DNA of 64,000 nt from Sphingosinicella humi (GTDB lineage Bacteria > Pseudomonadota > Alphaproteobacteria > Sphingomonadales > Sphingomonadaceae). The stretch spans positions 1,721,501-1,785,500 of the forward strand of contig NZ_QFFF01000001.1 in NCBI RefSeq assembly GCF_003129465.1, given 5' to 3'. The position numbers and the translations under genes were made by a program. Below, piece after piece: positions 29,105-37,976 of this stretch. Each line of letters starts with the position of its first letter. Positions within the stretch are counted from its first letter, which is position 1. Under the pieces are notes generated by a model. It had not been told where the DNA came from and did not search any database. It saw only the letters and a program-made list of their open reading frames with translations.

Positions 29105-29623
29105 TTAAGTCTCAACCTCTGTCACTGTGTAGGGATCGTCGATGCCAATGGCGGCGAGGGCCTCGCGCTCCACGGCTTCCATGCTCTCGGCGTCCGCGTC
29201 GCTCGTTTCATGATCATAGCCTAGCAGATGCAGGGTGCCATGGACCACAAGATGCGCGGCATGGGTCTCGGTGGCGACACCCTTCTCGGCGGCTTCCCGG
29301 GCGCAGACGCCGTGGGCGAGGACGACGTCGCCCAGCAGCACCTCGCCGCTATCCGCCGACGCGATGGAATCGAGCAGCCCCGGCTCCACCATCGGAAAGG
29401 AGAGCACGTTGGTCGCCTTGTCCTTGCCGCGATAGGTGGCGTTCAGCGCCTTCACCTCTTCGTCGTCGGTGAACTTTACGGATATCTCGATAGCAAGGTC
29501 GCTATTGTTCAATGCCGCGCGGCTGCTGCAGGCGACGGCGGACAGCACGGCCCGTTCAGCCAGGTCTTCCCAGTCGACCCGACTGTCCCATTCCCCGCCG
29601 GCATCGGCTTCGACGAGGATCAT
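29105..29623 (-). CDS. ybeY: Endoribonuclease YbeY, rRNA maturation factor
   Basis: The 172-residue metalloenzyme contains the zinc motif H-G-T-L-H-L-L-G-Y-D-H (in VVHGTLHLLGYDHE) near the C terminus and the upstream GDVVLAHG block. It takes part in 16S rRNA 3'-end processing and ribosome quality control. It lies in the usual phoH-ybeY-corC order; a palindromic repeat separates it from phoH. Confidence 0.95.
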   Translation of the reverse strand: MILVEADAGGEWDSRVDWEDLAERAVLSAVACSSRAALNNSDLAIEISVKFTDDEEVKALNATYRGKDKATNVLSFPMVEPGLLDSIASADSGEVLLGDVVLAHGVCAREAAEKGVATETHAAHLVVHGTLHLLGYDHETSDADAESMEAVEREALAAIGIDDPYTVTEVET

Positions 29624-29641
29624 CTCGCGTTCCCGGAGAAT

Positions 29642-29719
29642 CGTTCGTGCCGAGCGAAGTCAAGGCGCGGGGACTCAGGAGTCCCTGGGTGCGCCCCTCG
29701 ACTTCGCTCGGGACGAACG
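29642..29719. repeat. Palindromic repeat (family B) between phoH and ybeY
   Basis: The 28-base arms (CGTTCGTGCCGAGCG... and its inverted partner ending GACGAACG) differ at about three positions around a short centre. The right arm is identical to the single arm at 52770-52797 and close to the copy inside scpA. Confidence 0.85.
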
Positions 29720-29735
29720 AGGTGAGTGCGCTTGA

Positions 29736-30731
29736 TCACGCCGCCGGCCCCTCATAGGCCTCGACGATCTTGCCGACGAGCGGATGGCGGACGACATCGC
29801 CCGGACCGAAGCGGACGGTGGCGATCTTCGGGATGCCCTCCAGCTTGGAGACGGCGTCGGCGAGGCCGGACTTGCCGTGGTCCGGCAGATCGACCTGCAG
29901 GGGGTCGCCGCAGATGACCATGCGGCTCCGCATACCGAAGCGGGTGAGGAACATCTTCATCTGCTGCGGCGTCGTGTTCTGCGCCTCATCGAGGATGATG
30001 AAGGCGTCGTTCAAGGTGCGGCCGCGCATGAAGGCGATGGGCGCGATCTCGATCTCCCCACTCGCGATACGGCGCTCGACCTGCTCCATCGGCAGCATGT
30101 CGTAGAGCGCGTCGTAGAGCGGGCGAAGATAGGGGTCGACCTTCTCCTTCATGTCGCCGGGAAGGAAGCCCAGCCGTTCGCCCGCCTCGACGGCGGGCCG
30201 CGAGAGGATCAGCCGGTCGACCGAGCCGCCGATGAGCTGCTGCACCGCCTGCGCGACGGCGAGATAGGTCTTGCCGGTGCCGGCCGGGCCCAGCGCGAAG
30301 ATCATTTCGTCCCGCGCCAATGCCTCCATATAGACGGCCTGGGTCTTGGAGCGCGGCACGATCGTCTTCTTGCGCGTGCGGATCATCACCTTGGGCGGTT
30401 CCGCGACGTCGTTGGAGATGATGCCGTCCAAGGTCGGCTGGCCCGACATGGCGATGACCGCGTCGACCGCGCCGGCATCGATGTCCTGGCCCTGGTCGAG
30501 CCGGTTGTAGAGGCCGGTCAGCACGTCGCGCGCCCGCGCCGCCGCCTCGGGCTCGCCCTCGATCTGCACGCGGCTGCCGCGCGCGGCGATATAGACGCCC
30601 AGACGGTCCTCGATGGCCACCAGGTTGCGATCGAACTCGCCGAACAGGGGGCCGAGCAGGTGCGGCTCCTGAAACTCGACCTCCAGCCGGGCGCGCGGTT
30701 CCGAGGGTTCGGTGGCTTTCTTCTGCGCCAT
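29736..30731 (-). CDS. phoH: PhoH-family ATPase
   Basis: The 331-residue protein has an N-terminal KH-like segment (residues 20-100) and a PhoH P-loop domain with Walker A LGPAGTGKTYLA and Walker B FIILDEAQN. PhoH-type proteins (YbeZ) work with YbeY in RNA metabolism. The start at 30731 (MAQKKATEP) lies 13 bases after the miaB stop. A longer in-frame reading back to 30986 overlaps miaB and is rejected. Confidence 0.93.
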   Translation of the reverse strand: MAQKKATEPSEPRARLEVEFQEPHLLGPLFGEFDRNLVAIEDRLGVYIAARGSRVQIEGEPEAAARARDVLTGLYNRLDQGQDIDAGAVDAVIAMSGQPTLDGIISNDVAEPPKVMIRTRKKTIVPRSKTQAVYMEALARDEMIFALGPAGTGKTYLAVAQAVQQLIGGSVDRLILSRPAVEAGERLGFLPGDMKEKVDPYLRPLYDALYDMLPMEQVERRIASGEIEIAPIAFMRGRTLNDAFIILDEAQNTTPQQMKMFLTRFGMRSRMVICGDPLQVDLPDHGKSGLADAVSKLEGIPKIATVRFGPGDVVRHPLVGKIVEAYEGPAA

Positions 30732-30744
30732 CAGGCGGCGGTCC

Positions 30745-32061
30745 TCATGCTTGAGCCCCGGCGAGGCTGTTGGGTCCGGCGGAGACGATTTCAACCTCGA
30801 CCAGATCGCCGAGAGACGCGTCGGTTTCGAGATGGACCGATTGCAGCCAGGGCGACTTGCCGATGAGCTGGCCCGGCTTCTTGCCCAGCCGCTCCAGCAG
30901 GACGGACGTGCGCCGTCCGACGGTGGCGCGGTTGAAGGCGAGTTGCTGCTCATTGAGAAGCGCCTGGAGTCGTTGCAGTCTCTCATCCATGACGTCGGCA
31001 GGCACCTGTCCGTCCATTTCGGCCGCTGGCGTCCCGGGACGCGCGGAGTATTTGAACGAGTAAGCCTGCGCGTAGTTCACCGCCTCCACGATTTTGAGCG
31101 TGTCCTCGAACTCGGCATCGGTCTCGCCCGGAAAGCCGACGATGAAGTCGCCGGAAATCGCGATGTCCGGCCGCGCCTCGCGCACCCGTTCGATGATGGC
31201 GAGATAGCTGGCGGTCGTGTGGCTGCGGTTCATCGCCTTCAGCACCCGGTCGTTGCCCGACTGCACCGGCAGATGGAGGAAGGGCATGAGCTTCTCGACC
31301 TCGCCATGGGCACGGATCAGGCCCTCGGTCATGTCGTTGGGATGGCTGGTCGTGTAGCGGATGCGCTCCAGGCCCGGCAGGCGGTCGAGCGCCCGCGCGA
31401 GCCCGTCCAGGCCTTGCGTGCGGCCCTTCTCGTCCTCGCCTTCCCAAGCATTCACATTCTGGCCGAGCAGGGTGATTTCCCTGGCACCGTGGTCGACCAG
31501 CGCCTTCGCCTCATCCAGGATGGCAGCCCAGCTTCGCGAGACTTCAGCGCCGCGCGTATAGGGGACGACGCAATAGGTGCAGAATTTGTCGCAGCCTTCC
31601 TGAACCGTGAGGAAGGCGGTCGGCCCCTGCTTGCGGCGCGCGGGAAGAGCGGTGAACTTGGACTCGATCGGCATATCCGTGTCGAGCGCGCGCTCACCCG
31701 CCTTCGCCCGGGTCACCAGCTCCGGCAGGCGATGATAGGCCTGCGGCCCGACGACGATGTCGACGCTGGGCGCACGCCGCGGGATCTCCGCACCCTCGGC
31801 CTGCGCCACGCAGCCGGCGACCGCGATCATCGGGCGCGAGCCGTCCTCGCGCTTCAGGCGGCCGATGTCGGAATAGACCTTTTCCGCCGCCTTCTCGCGG
31901 ATATGGCAGGTGTTGAGCACGACCAGATCGGCCTCGGCGCTCTCCGCGGCGGCGGACATGCCTTCGGCCTCGAGCAGCTCCGCCATGCGGGCGCCGTCAT
32001 AGACGTTCATCTGGCAGCCGAAGGATTTGACGTGAAAAGTCTTGGGATTCCGATCGTTCAT
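30745..32061 (-). CDS. miaB: tRNA-2-methylthio-N6-dimethylallyladenosine synthase
   Basis: The 438-residue radical SAM methylthiotransferase modifies A37 of tRNAs reading U-starting codons. The N-terminal cluster Cys residues are in SFGCQMN, NTCHIRE and VAGCVAQ; the radical SAM cluster motif is [13 protein letters not shown] domain ends the protein. Its start overlaps the acyltransferase stop by 4 nt. Confidence 0.96.
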   Translation of the reverse strand: MNDRNPKTFHVKSFGCQMNVYDGARMAELLEAEGMSAAAESAEADLVVLNTCHIREKAAEKVYSDIGRLKREDGSRPMIAVAGCVAQAEGAEIPRRAPSVDIVVGPQAYHRLPELVTRAKAGERALDTDMPIESKFTALPARRKQGPTAFLTVQEGCDKFCTYCVVPYTRGAEVSRSWAAILDEAKALVDHGAREITLLGQNVNAWEGEDEKGRTQGLDGLARALDRLPGLERIRYTTSHPNDMTEGLIRAHGEVEKLMPFLHLPVQSGNDRVLKAMNRSHTTASYLAIIERVREARPDIAISGDFIVGFPGETDAEFEDTLKIVEAVNYAQAYSFKYSARPGTPAAEMDGQVPADVMDERLQRLQALLNEQQLAFNRATVGRRTSVLLERLGKKPGQLIGKSPWLQSVHLETDASLGDLVEVEIVSAGPNSLAGAQA

Positions 32062-32807
32062 CGCGCGGCATATAGTGTGTTGCGCTCCTCGGCGGAAGCG
32101 TCGAGCGCCTGAATGATCTCAGCGCGCGCCGCTTCGGCCAAAGCCTTGCGATCGCTGACGTCGTGCGGATCGACCGGCTCGAGGAAGTGGAGCCTCACGG
32201 GGATGTTGCCCTTGCGCGACAAAATGCGGCGGGCATTCGCCTTGGCGGCTTCGTTCCCCACCCAGGCGATCTCCTCGGCCGCCTTGCCATAATCGATGGC
32301 GATCGGCTGGACCTTGAGGCCCGGCAGCGGCGGCATCACGGATGCGAGCAGGCTTGGGCGAAAGGGCAGTACCTCTTGCCCGCCCGCCGTCGTCCCTTCG
32401 GGAAAAAGCGCCACCGGCTGTCCCGTCGCCAGCGCCTTCCTCAGCGCGTCGGCCTGGCCCTGCACCGCCCGTCGATCGGTTCTGGCGACGAACACCGTGT
32501 TGTTGAGCCGAGCCAGCCAGCCGATCACCGGCCAGCGCGCCACGTCATCCCTGGAGACGAAGGCCGCGCCGGTGACGCCGGCCACGGCCATGATGTCGAG
32601 CCAGCTGAGATGGTTGGAGACGAACAGGACGTGGCGCCTCAGCGGGATGCCGACGGCCCGGACGCGAAGGCCGCACGAATAGCCGACCCAGGCCAGCCAT
32701 CGGCGCGGCCAGGGCGAAGGGCGGCCGGCCAGACGCCAGAGATAATGCAGGGGCAGGCAGGCCAGCAGTCCCGCCACGATCGCGGCGACGCGTAGCGTCA
32801 GGCGCAT
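32058..32807 (-). CDS. 1-acyl-sn-glycerol-3-phosphate acyltransferase (PlsC-like)
   Basis: The 249-residue membrane-associated enzyme has one N-terminal hydrophobic helix, the H-x4-D motif in [10 protein letters not shown], and the FPEGTTAGG substrate motif. It would acylate lysophosphatidic acid or a similar lysolipid. It lies between fur and miaB in one operon. Confidence 0.9.
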   Translation of the reverse strand: MRLTLRVAAIVAGLLACLPLHYLWRLAGRPSPWPRRWLAWVGYSCGLRVRAVGIPLRRHVLFVSNHLSWLDIMAVAGVTGAAFVSRDDVARWPVIGWLARLNNTVFVARTDRRAVQGQADALRKALATGQPVALFPEGTTAGGQEVLPFRPSLLASVMPPLPGLKVQPIAIDYGKAAEEIAWVGNEAAKANARRILSRKGNIPVRLHFLEPVDPHDVSDRKALAEAARAEIIQALDASAEERNTLYAAR

Positions 32808-32816
32808 CGCCGCCGC

Positions 32817-33239
32817 TTACTTCTCGCGGTCCAGCCTGACGCCGTAAAGCTCCATCCGGTGATCGACGAGACGGAAGCCCAGCTTCTCGGCGATGCGACG
32901 CTGCAGAGCCTCCAGCTCTTCGTCGACGAACTCGATGACGTTGCCGCTCTCGACATCGATCAAATGGTCGTGATGGGTCTCGGCGGCGGCTTCGTACCGG
33001 GCGCGACCATCGCCGAAATCATGGCGCTCCAGGATTCCCGCTTCCTCGAACAAGCGGACGGTGCGGTAGACGGTGGCGATCGAAATGCCGGCGTCGATCG
33101 CCGCGGCCCGCTCGTGCAGCTTCTCGACGTCGGGATGATCATCGGATTCCGACAGCACCTTGGCGATCACTCGCCGCTGCTCGGTAATTCGGAGCCCTTT
33201 TTCGGCGCACAGCGCCTCGATGTCGATCCTGCGTGTCAT
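32817..33239 (-). CDS. fur: Fur-family metal-responsive repressor
   Basis: The 140-residue protein has the winged-helix DNA-binding half (RITEQRRVIAKVL, ISIATVYRTVRLFEEAG) and the metal site HHDH at residues 89-92, followed by IDVESGNVIEF. This pattern fits Fur rather than Zur or PerR; in alphaproteobacteria some Fur homologues act as manganese regulators (Mur). The start at 33239 (MTRRIDIEAL) is the usual family N terminus. Confidence 0.9.
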   Translation of the reverse strand: MTRRIDIEALCAEKGLRITEQRRVIAKVLSESDDHPDVEKLHERAAAIDAGISIATVYRTVRLFEEAGILERHDFGDGRARYEAAAETHHDHLIDVESGNVIEFVDEELEALQRRIAEKLGFRLVDHRMELYGVRLDREK

Positions 33240-33278
33240 AACCCATGGCTTTAGCCAAAAGGACGGCCGCGTCAAAGC

Positions 33279-33304
33279 GGCCGGGGCGTCTCCGCGCCCC
33301 GGCC
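33279..33304 (-). terminator. Possible terminator hairpin after mucR
   Basis: GGCCGGGGCG (33279-33288) and CGCCCCGGCC (33295-33304) make a perfect 10-bp stem with a 6-base loop, 7 bases past the mucR stop on the minus strand. Only a short T run follows, so termination may be weak or Rho assisted. Confidence 0.5.
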
Positions 33305-33311
33305 GGCCTGG

Positions 33312-33728
33312 TTATTTCTTGGCGCGGCGTTTGGTGCCGAGGCCGATCTTCTTGGCAAGCGTCCGACGCTGCTCGGCATAATTGGGGGCGACCATCGGAT
33401 AGTCGGCGTTAAGACCCCACTTCTGACGATATTCGTCGGGCGTCATGTTGTAGTGCGTCATCAGATGCCGCTTCAGCATCTTCAGTTTCTTGCCGTCCTC
33501 CAGGCAGACAATATAGTCCGGCTTCACCGACGCCCGGATCGAGACGGCAGGCTCCTGCTTCACTTCCGGCTCTTCGTCGCGCGTGCCCAGGACCTTAAGC
33601 GCACCGTGAACATTCTGGATGAGCGCGGGAAGATCGTTCACCGCCACGCTATTGTTGCTGACGTGCGCCGAAACGATGTCTGCCGTAAGAGTGATCAGAG
33701 TTTCATTCAGGTTATCAGTATTTTCCAT
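33312..33728 (-). CDS. MucR/Ros-family zinc-finger regulator
   Basis: The 138-residue protein has an acidic N-terminal oligomerisation region and the Ros/MucR zinc finger. Visible ligands are Cys75-x2-Asp78-x9-His88-x3-His92 (CLEDGK...LKRHLMTH), the variant in which Asp replaces the second Cys. The C terminus has WGLNADYPMVAPNYAEQR and a basic tail. MucR proteins are nucleoid-like repressors binding AT-rich promoters and regulate polysaccharide, motility and cell-cycle genes. The start at 33728 (MENTDN) fits the family length. Confidence 0.93.
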   Translation of the reverse strand: MENTDNLNETLITLTADIVSAHVSNNSVAVNDLPALIQNVHGALKVLGTRDEEPEVKQEPAVSIRASVKPDYIVCLEDGKKLKMLKRHLMTHYNMTPDEYRQKWGLNADYPMVAPNYAEQRRTLAKKIGLGTKRRAKK

Positions 33729-33847
33729 GGTCAGCTTTTTGAGCCTCCGACTAGAAGTGGGCGTGTTCGCTGGTCCTCGGGGGCGGCAAATCGCCCCTTC
33801 CACGAACTTTTACAAGCGAAATTCGAGATGGAGTCGCAAATTGTTGG

Positions 33848-34321
33848 TTAGCGCGGCGCGCGTCGGGCCAACGTCAGCGCATCGTATACCTGTCCATCGC
33901 GCCCATTATAATAATTTCGGCGCCGGCCGACTTCGATAAAGCCTGACCTGGAGTAAAGCTTAATTGCATGGTTCCCGTCGCGGACCTCCAGATGGAGCCT
34001 TCCCGCTCCCCGGCTCGCGGAAATGGAAGTGAAGCGATCGAGCAGCATCTGCCCGATCCCCTGGTGCTGGCGGCCTCGTTCGACGGCCAGGAGCAACAGC
34101 TCGGCCTCGTCGGCGACCATGCGCGCGAGGGCGAAGCCGACCACCTTGCCTCCGTCGCGCGCGAGGGTCAGCCAGACCCCCGGCATCGGCATGAGCCCGG
34201 CGCATTGGGGTGCCGTCCAGCCTTCGCCATAGGCCGGATCGAAACTGTCTTCCATGACGCGCATCACTGCGTCGAGATCGAGGATGCTGCCCTCGGCAAG
34301 CGTGACCTGCCGGGAACTCAC
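33848..34321 (-). CDS. rimI: Ribosomal-protein-alanine acetyltransferase type GNAT
   Basis: The 157-residue GNAT protein has the acetyl-CoA loop VERGRQHQGIGQMLLDRF and the C-terminal LYSRSGFIEVGRRRNYY block typical of RimI. Its start overlaps the tsaB stop by 4 nt, the common tsaB-rimI pairing. Acetylation of a ribosomal protein N terminus is the family role. Confidence 0.9.
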   Translation of the reverse strand: MSSRQVTLAEGSILDLDAVMRVMEDSFDPAYGEGWTAPQCAGLMPMPGVWLTLARDGGKVVGFALARMVADEAELLLLAVERGRQHQGIGQMLLDRFTSISASRGAGRLHLEVRDGNHAIKLYSRSGFIEVGRRRNYYNGRDGQVYDALTLARRAPR

Positions 34322-34920
34322 GGCATCGGTCTCGCGTCGGGCGCGCGGCCGTAGATCGGGCGTGGTGGAAGGCGGCGGAGCGGCTCGGGCAGGAAGCGAG
34401 CGTCGGCGGCACGGGGGAGGGCATTGTGCGCCTCGCCAAAGCCGCGCGTGCTCACCAACGTCTCTGCCCCCGATCCGTGGACGCGCCGGGCGCTGACGAC
34501 GGCGGCCGCCTCCGCCGGCGGCAGGGATTGGAGATCGTCGCGAGGCCTGAGCGGGTCATCACCGTAACTTTGCACGAAAAGCTGTCCATGTCCTCCTTCC
34601 AGGGCGACCCCGATGTCGTCGCCGCCTTGCACCGCTGCGGCGACGACGGCCATCGCGGAATAGCCTGTCAGGGGAACGCGCCAGCCGATCGCCAGCCCAT
34701 GCGCGGCGGCCAGGCCCACGCGGACGCCGGTGAAGCTGCCTGGGCCGCAATCGACCAGAATGCCGAGCGGCCGACGCCCCGCGAGCAAGTCCTCGATCAT
34801 CGGAATCAGCCGTTCGGCGTGGCCGCGCCCCACCACCTCGTGGCGCTCGTCGACCAGCGTGCCGCCTTCGATCAGCGCGACCGAACAGGCCGCGGTCGCG
34901 CTGTCGATGACCAGCTGCAT
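34318..34920 (-). CDS. tsaB: tRNA t6A-modification protein TsaB
   Basis: The 200-residue ASKHA-fold protein carries DCGPGSFTGVRVGLAAAHGLA (the central family motif) and an N terminus MQLVIDSATAACSVAL. It partners TsaD, TsaC and TsaE in threonylcarbamoyl-adenosine synthesis at A37 of tRNA. Coupled to rimI by a 4-nt overlap; nfuA lies 5 bases upstream. Confidence 0.93.
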   Translation of the reverse strand: MQLVIDSATAACSVALIEGGTLVDERHEVVGRGHAERLIPMIEDLLAGRRPLGILVDCGPGSFTGVRVGLAAAHGLAIGWRVPLTGYSAMAVVAAAVQGGDDIGVALEGGHGQLFVQSYGDDPLRPRDDLQSLPPAEAAAVVSARRVHGSGAETLVSTRGFGEAHNALPRAADARFLPEPLRRLPPRPIYGRAPDARPMP

Positions 34921-34925
34921 GCCCC

Positions 34926-35507
34926 TTAGATCGCTTCGACCGTTTCGACCTCGGGGATATAATGTTTGAGCAGGCTCTCGATGCCCTGCTTCAGGGTCAT
35001 GGTCGAGGAGGGGCAGCCCGAGCAGGCGCCGTGCAGGGCCAGGAAGACGGTGCCCTTCTGGAAACCCCGATAGACGATGTCGCCGCCGTCCTGCGCGACC
35101 GCCGGGCGGACGCGCGTGTCGATCAGCTCCTTGATCTGGGCGACTACATCAGCGTCCGCCGGATCGTCCTCGATCGCCTGGGCCGGCGCCACGGCAATGC
35201 CCGCCGCGCTGCCCGGCTTGAACAGCGGCGCTCCGCTCGAGAAATGATCGAGCAGGACGTTCAGCACGTCGGGCTTGAGGTGGGCCCATTCGACGCCGGG
35301 CGCCGCCGTCACGGAAATGAAGTCGCGCCCGAAGAACACCCCTTCGACCTCCCCGGTCGAGAAGATCGCTTCCGCCAGCGGGGAAGCCTCGGCCTCCTCG
35401 GGCGTGGCGAAGTCGCGCGTGCCGGCGGTCATCACGGCCTCGCCGGGAAGGAATTTGAGGGTCGCCGGATTGGGCGTCGGTTCAGTTTGAATCAGCATAA
35501 GCTTCAT
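34926..35507 (-). CDS. NifU-like iron-sulfur scaffold/carrier
   Basis: The 193-residue protein has an N-terminal Nfu_N domain (IQTEPTPNPATLKFLPG) and a C-terminal NifU domain with the CSGCPSS cluster-binding motif. It delivers Fe-S clusters to client proteins, which in this neighbourhood include the radical SAM enzymes MiaB and BioB. It is first of an nfu-tsaB-rimI group. Confidence 0.92.
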   Translation of the reverse strand: MKLMLIQTEPTPNPATLKFLPGEAVMTAGTRDFATPEEAEASPLAEAIFSTGEVEGVFFGRDFISVTAAPGVEWAHLKPDVLNVLLDHFSSGAPLFKPGSAAGIAVAPAQAIEDDPADADVVAQIKELIDTRVRPAVAQDGGDIVYRGFQKGTVFLALHGACSGCPSSTMTLKQGIESLLKHYIPEVETVEAI

Positions 35508-35549
35508 GTGGCCTTGGCCACGGCGGCGATCAAGGGTGGAGGCCGCATC

Positions 35550-35885
35550 TCAGCGGCCCACGAACAGAAATGCGACCGCCGCCATGATGCAGGCGAACGC
35601 TGCAGCGTGGCGCCAGTGCAGCGGCTCGCCCAATACCCAAACCATGAAGGCGCCGAAGACGAGGAGAGCGATCGCCTCCTGCACGATCTTCAGTTGGCCC
35701 GCCGACCATCCATTCAGATAGCCAATTCGATTGGCTGGTACCGCAAAGCAATATTCGATGAGCGCAATGCCCCAGCTGATCAGGATGACGAGAAGGAGCG
35801 GCTTGGAGAGGTCCCCTTTCAGATGCCAGTACCAGGCGATCGTCATGAAGATGTTGGAGGCGAGCAGCAGCAGGATGGTTGGCAC
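35550..35885 (-). CDS. DUF486 small membrane protein
   Basis: The 111-residue protein has four hydrophobic helices (first LLLLASNIFMTIAWY) and matches the DUF486 family, which looks like a half-size DMT-type unit. Function unknown. Confidence 0.82.
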   Translation of the reverse strand: MPTILLLLASNIFMTIAWYWHLKGDLSKPLLLVILISWGIALIEYCFAVPANRIGYLNGWSAGQLKIVQEAIALLVFGAFMVWVLGEPLHWRHAAAFACIMAAVAFLFVGR

Positions 35886-35899
35886 GCGGGTCCGCCTCG

Positions 35900-36496
35900 T
35901 TAGCAGGTTTCATATTTCCAGTTGCGCTTCTTGCCTTGTGCCATCCATTCGACCGCTAGGGCGATCCGCTTCTCGCGGGTCTCTGGCCGCTTCGCCTCGG
36001 TGATCCATTCCAGATAGTCGCGGCGGGCGCCGGGCGGGAATCCGTCGAAACTGGCCGCGGCTTTCGGCTCCGCATCGAGCGCGGCGCGCAGATCGTCGGG
36101 CATCGGGATGTCCGGCTTGGGATGTTTGGTTCGCGCCGGCTTCACGCCCTTGTCCGTCAAATCCATCGCCTTGCGGATGAGGTCGCGCAGGGTCTCCTCG
36201 TCGGGAAGATCGTCGATGGACGTCAATCGGCCGAACTGTCCCATCGCGCTTCTTTGCTTGTCGGTGTCACCCGTCACCAGGCTGCCCTTCCAGAAGCCGA
36301 AGGTGGCGTGCGCCTTGAACGCGGCCATCATCGCCAGCTGCTCGCCCTTGTAGAGGAAGGCGGGCGCGCTCCATTTGAGCGTCTCCTCGCACCCCGGGCA
36401 GGCGGCGTGGACCGAGGCGCGCAGATGCTCCAGGATCGGCCGCGCGAAATCGGCCTGGCGGGCAATATAGGCGTCTATGCGCTCGTCACTGGACAT
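35900..36496 (-). CDS. YdeI/OmpD-associated-like protein (DUF1801 type)
   Basis: The 198-residue soluble protein has an N-terminal DUF1801-like fold (ETLKWSAPAFLYKG, with AAFKAHATFGFWKG) and a C-terminal YdeI/OmpD-associated region (ARRDYLEWITEAKRPETREKRI). The start at 36496 (MSSDERIDAYIAR) is preferred over an upstream in-frame Met at 36763 that lacks homology. Function is not established for the family. Confidence 0.82.
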   Translation of the reverse strand: MSSDERIDAYIARQADFARPILEHLRASVHAACPGCEETLKWSAPAFLYKGEQLAMMAAFKAHATFGFWKGSLVTGDTDKQRSAMGQFGRLTSIDDLPDEETLRDLIRKAMDLTDKGVKPARTKHPKPDIPMPDDLRAALDAEPKAAASFDGFPPGARRDYLEWITEAKRPETREKRIALAVEWMAQGKKRNWKYETC

Positions 36497-36618
36497 CGAA
36501 AGTCTCCCCAGCCGTCCCCGAGCATCGAACGATCTTCCGCTTCGCGCAAGCGACCATCGTCGGAAAACTATCGGCTGGAGACGATTGCGGAGGCGATGCG
36601 GCCGAAGGCGAAAGAGCC

Positions 36619-36840
36619 CTAGAAGATTCCGCCGCCGAGCATCAGGCGGACGATGCCGATCACGATCACCAGCAGGTTGAGGTTGCGGCCGCTCTTCTGG
36701 CTGGAGAGGACGCCGATGCCGGCGCCAACCAGCGCCAGCGGGATGATCACCCAGTTCGCCCATCCGAGCAAAGGCAGGAAGGCGATGATCGCGAAGAGCA
36801 GGGCGATCGCGCCGATGAGCAGGGAGACGAGGTTTAGCAT
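36619..36840 (-). CDS. Small hydrophobic membrane protein, 73 residues
   Basis: Two or three hydrophobic segments cover nearly the whole protein, with a short polar loop (SSQKSGRN). It lies 7 bases downstream of rarD and is probably co-transcribed. I do not recognise a family. Confidence 0.65.
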   Translation of the reverse strand: MLNLVSLLIGAIALLFAIIAFLPLLGWANWVIIPLALVGAGIGVLSSQKSGRNLNLLVIVIGIVRLMLGGGIF

Positions 36841-36847
36841 GTCCCTA

Positions 36848-37795
36848 TCATGGGACGCGGCAGGGTTCAGCGCAAGCGGCGGCCTTGAGGGCGGCCGCCC
36901 GCTCGCGCGCCGCCGCCCGGCCGGCGCGCAGGCCGTCCACCGCGAAGATGAGGAGCGCCGTCCAGATCGCCCCGAAGCAGACGGCGTGGGCGGTGGTCAG
37001 TTTTTCGCCGAACAACAAGACCGCGATCAGGAACTGGATGGACGGCGCGACATATTGGAGGAAGCCCAGCGTCGAATAGGGCAGGCGTTTGGACGCCGCC
37101 GTGAACATCAGCAGCGGAATGGCGGTCGCGGCCCCGGCCAGCAGGATGAGGATGGTGGTGAGCGGGTCGGAGGTGAACCCGCCCTGGCCGCTGCCCTCCA
37201 GCCACAAAATCCACCCAAGCGCGAGCGGTGTCAGCAAGGCCGTCTCGATGGAGAGCCCCTCCAGCGCCTCGACCGGCGCGACCTTGCGGAAAAAGCCGTA
37301 GAGGGCGAAGCTGCCGGCAAGCGTCAGGCTGATCCAGATGGCGTCGCCGGCGCCCAAGGCGAGCACCGCGACACCGGTTCCGGCCAGGGCGACGGCAAAG
37401 GTCTGCGCTTTCGTCAGCCGCTCCTTCAGCAGGACTACGCCCAGCAGCACGTTGACCAGCGGATTGAGGTAATAGCCAAGGCTGCCTTCGAGCAGATGGT
37501 CGTTCAGCACGGCCCAAACATAGACGAGCCAGTTGCCCGCGATCAGCGCGGCCGTCAGCGCCAAGGTCGCCATTATGCGGATGGAACCGAGGCCTCGACG
37601 GATCGCCGGCCAGCGCTTCCACAGCATGACCAGCGGGCCAAGGAAGAGCAACGACCAGACGATGCGATGCGCCACGATCTCGGTCGGGAGGAGATGATCC
37701 AGCGCTTTGAAGTAGAGCGGCAGGACGCCCCACAGAAGATAGGCACCAAGCCCGAGAAGCAGGCCCCCTCGGATGTGGCCATGGTCGTGCGTCAT
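36848..37795 (-). CDS. rarD: EamA-family transporter, RarD type
   Basis: The 315-residue protein has ten hydrophobic helices in two EamA repeats, with the RarD signature GLGAYLLWGVLPLYFKAL at the N terminus and GFLQYVAPSIQFLIAV in the second half. RarD proteins were first tied to chloramphenicol sensitivity; the natural substrate is unclear. Confidence 0.9.
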   Translation of the reverse strand: MTHDHGHIRGGLLLGLGAYLLWGVLPLYFKALDHLLPTEIVAHRIVWSLLFLGPLVMLWKRWPAIRRGLGSIRIMATLALTAALIAGNWLVYVWAVLNDHLLEGSLGYYLNPLVNVLLGVVLLKERLTKAQTFAVALAGTGVAVLALGAGDAIWISLTLAGSFALYGFFRKVAPVEALEGLSIETALLTPLALGWILWLEGSGQGGFTSDPLTTILILLAGAATAIPLLMFTAASKRLPYSTLGFLQYVAPSIQFLIAVLLFGEKLTTAHAVCFGAIWTALLIFAVDGLRAGRAAARERAAALKAAACAEPCRVP

Positions 37796-37895
37796 GGCGC
37801 GCGCCTAGAGCAGCGCCAAGACGGCCGCAAGCGCGGAGAATACCGGGGTAGGCGTCTCCGGGTCGAATGGGTCGGGGGTCCCAAGGGCCGACGGT

Positions 37896-37911
37896 TTAAC
37901 GAATTATTAAC
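37896..37911. promoter_or_regulatory. Candidate CtrA-binding site
   Basis: TTAACGAATTATTAAC matches the alphaproteobacterial CtrA consensus TTAA-N7-TTAAC exactly. It lies 66 bases before the DUF4893 gene at 37977 and about 100 bases before the divergent rarD start. It is one of very few AT-rich stretches here. Binding is inferred. Confidence 0.5.
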
Positions 37912-37976
37912 CTTAATCACGGCTTGTCGGACTTGCTCTGGGCTTTCTTCTACAGGAGGACATAATCGTCAGATCT

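Noticed and set aside
33778-33795. Small hairpin upstream of mucR (GGGGCGGCAAATCGCCCC) as a terminator for rimI
   Set aside because: The stem is only 6 bp and no T run follows on the minus strand.
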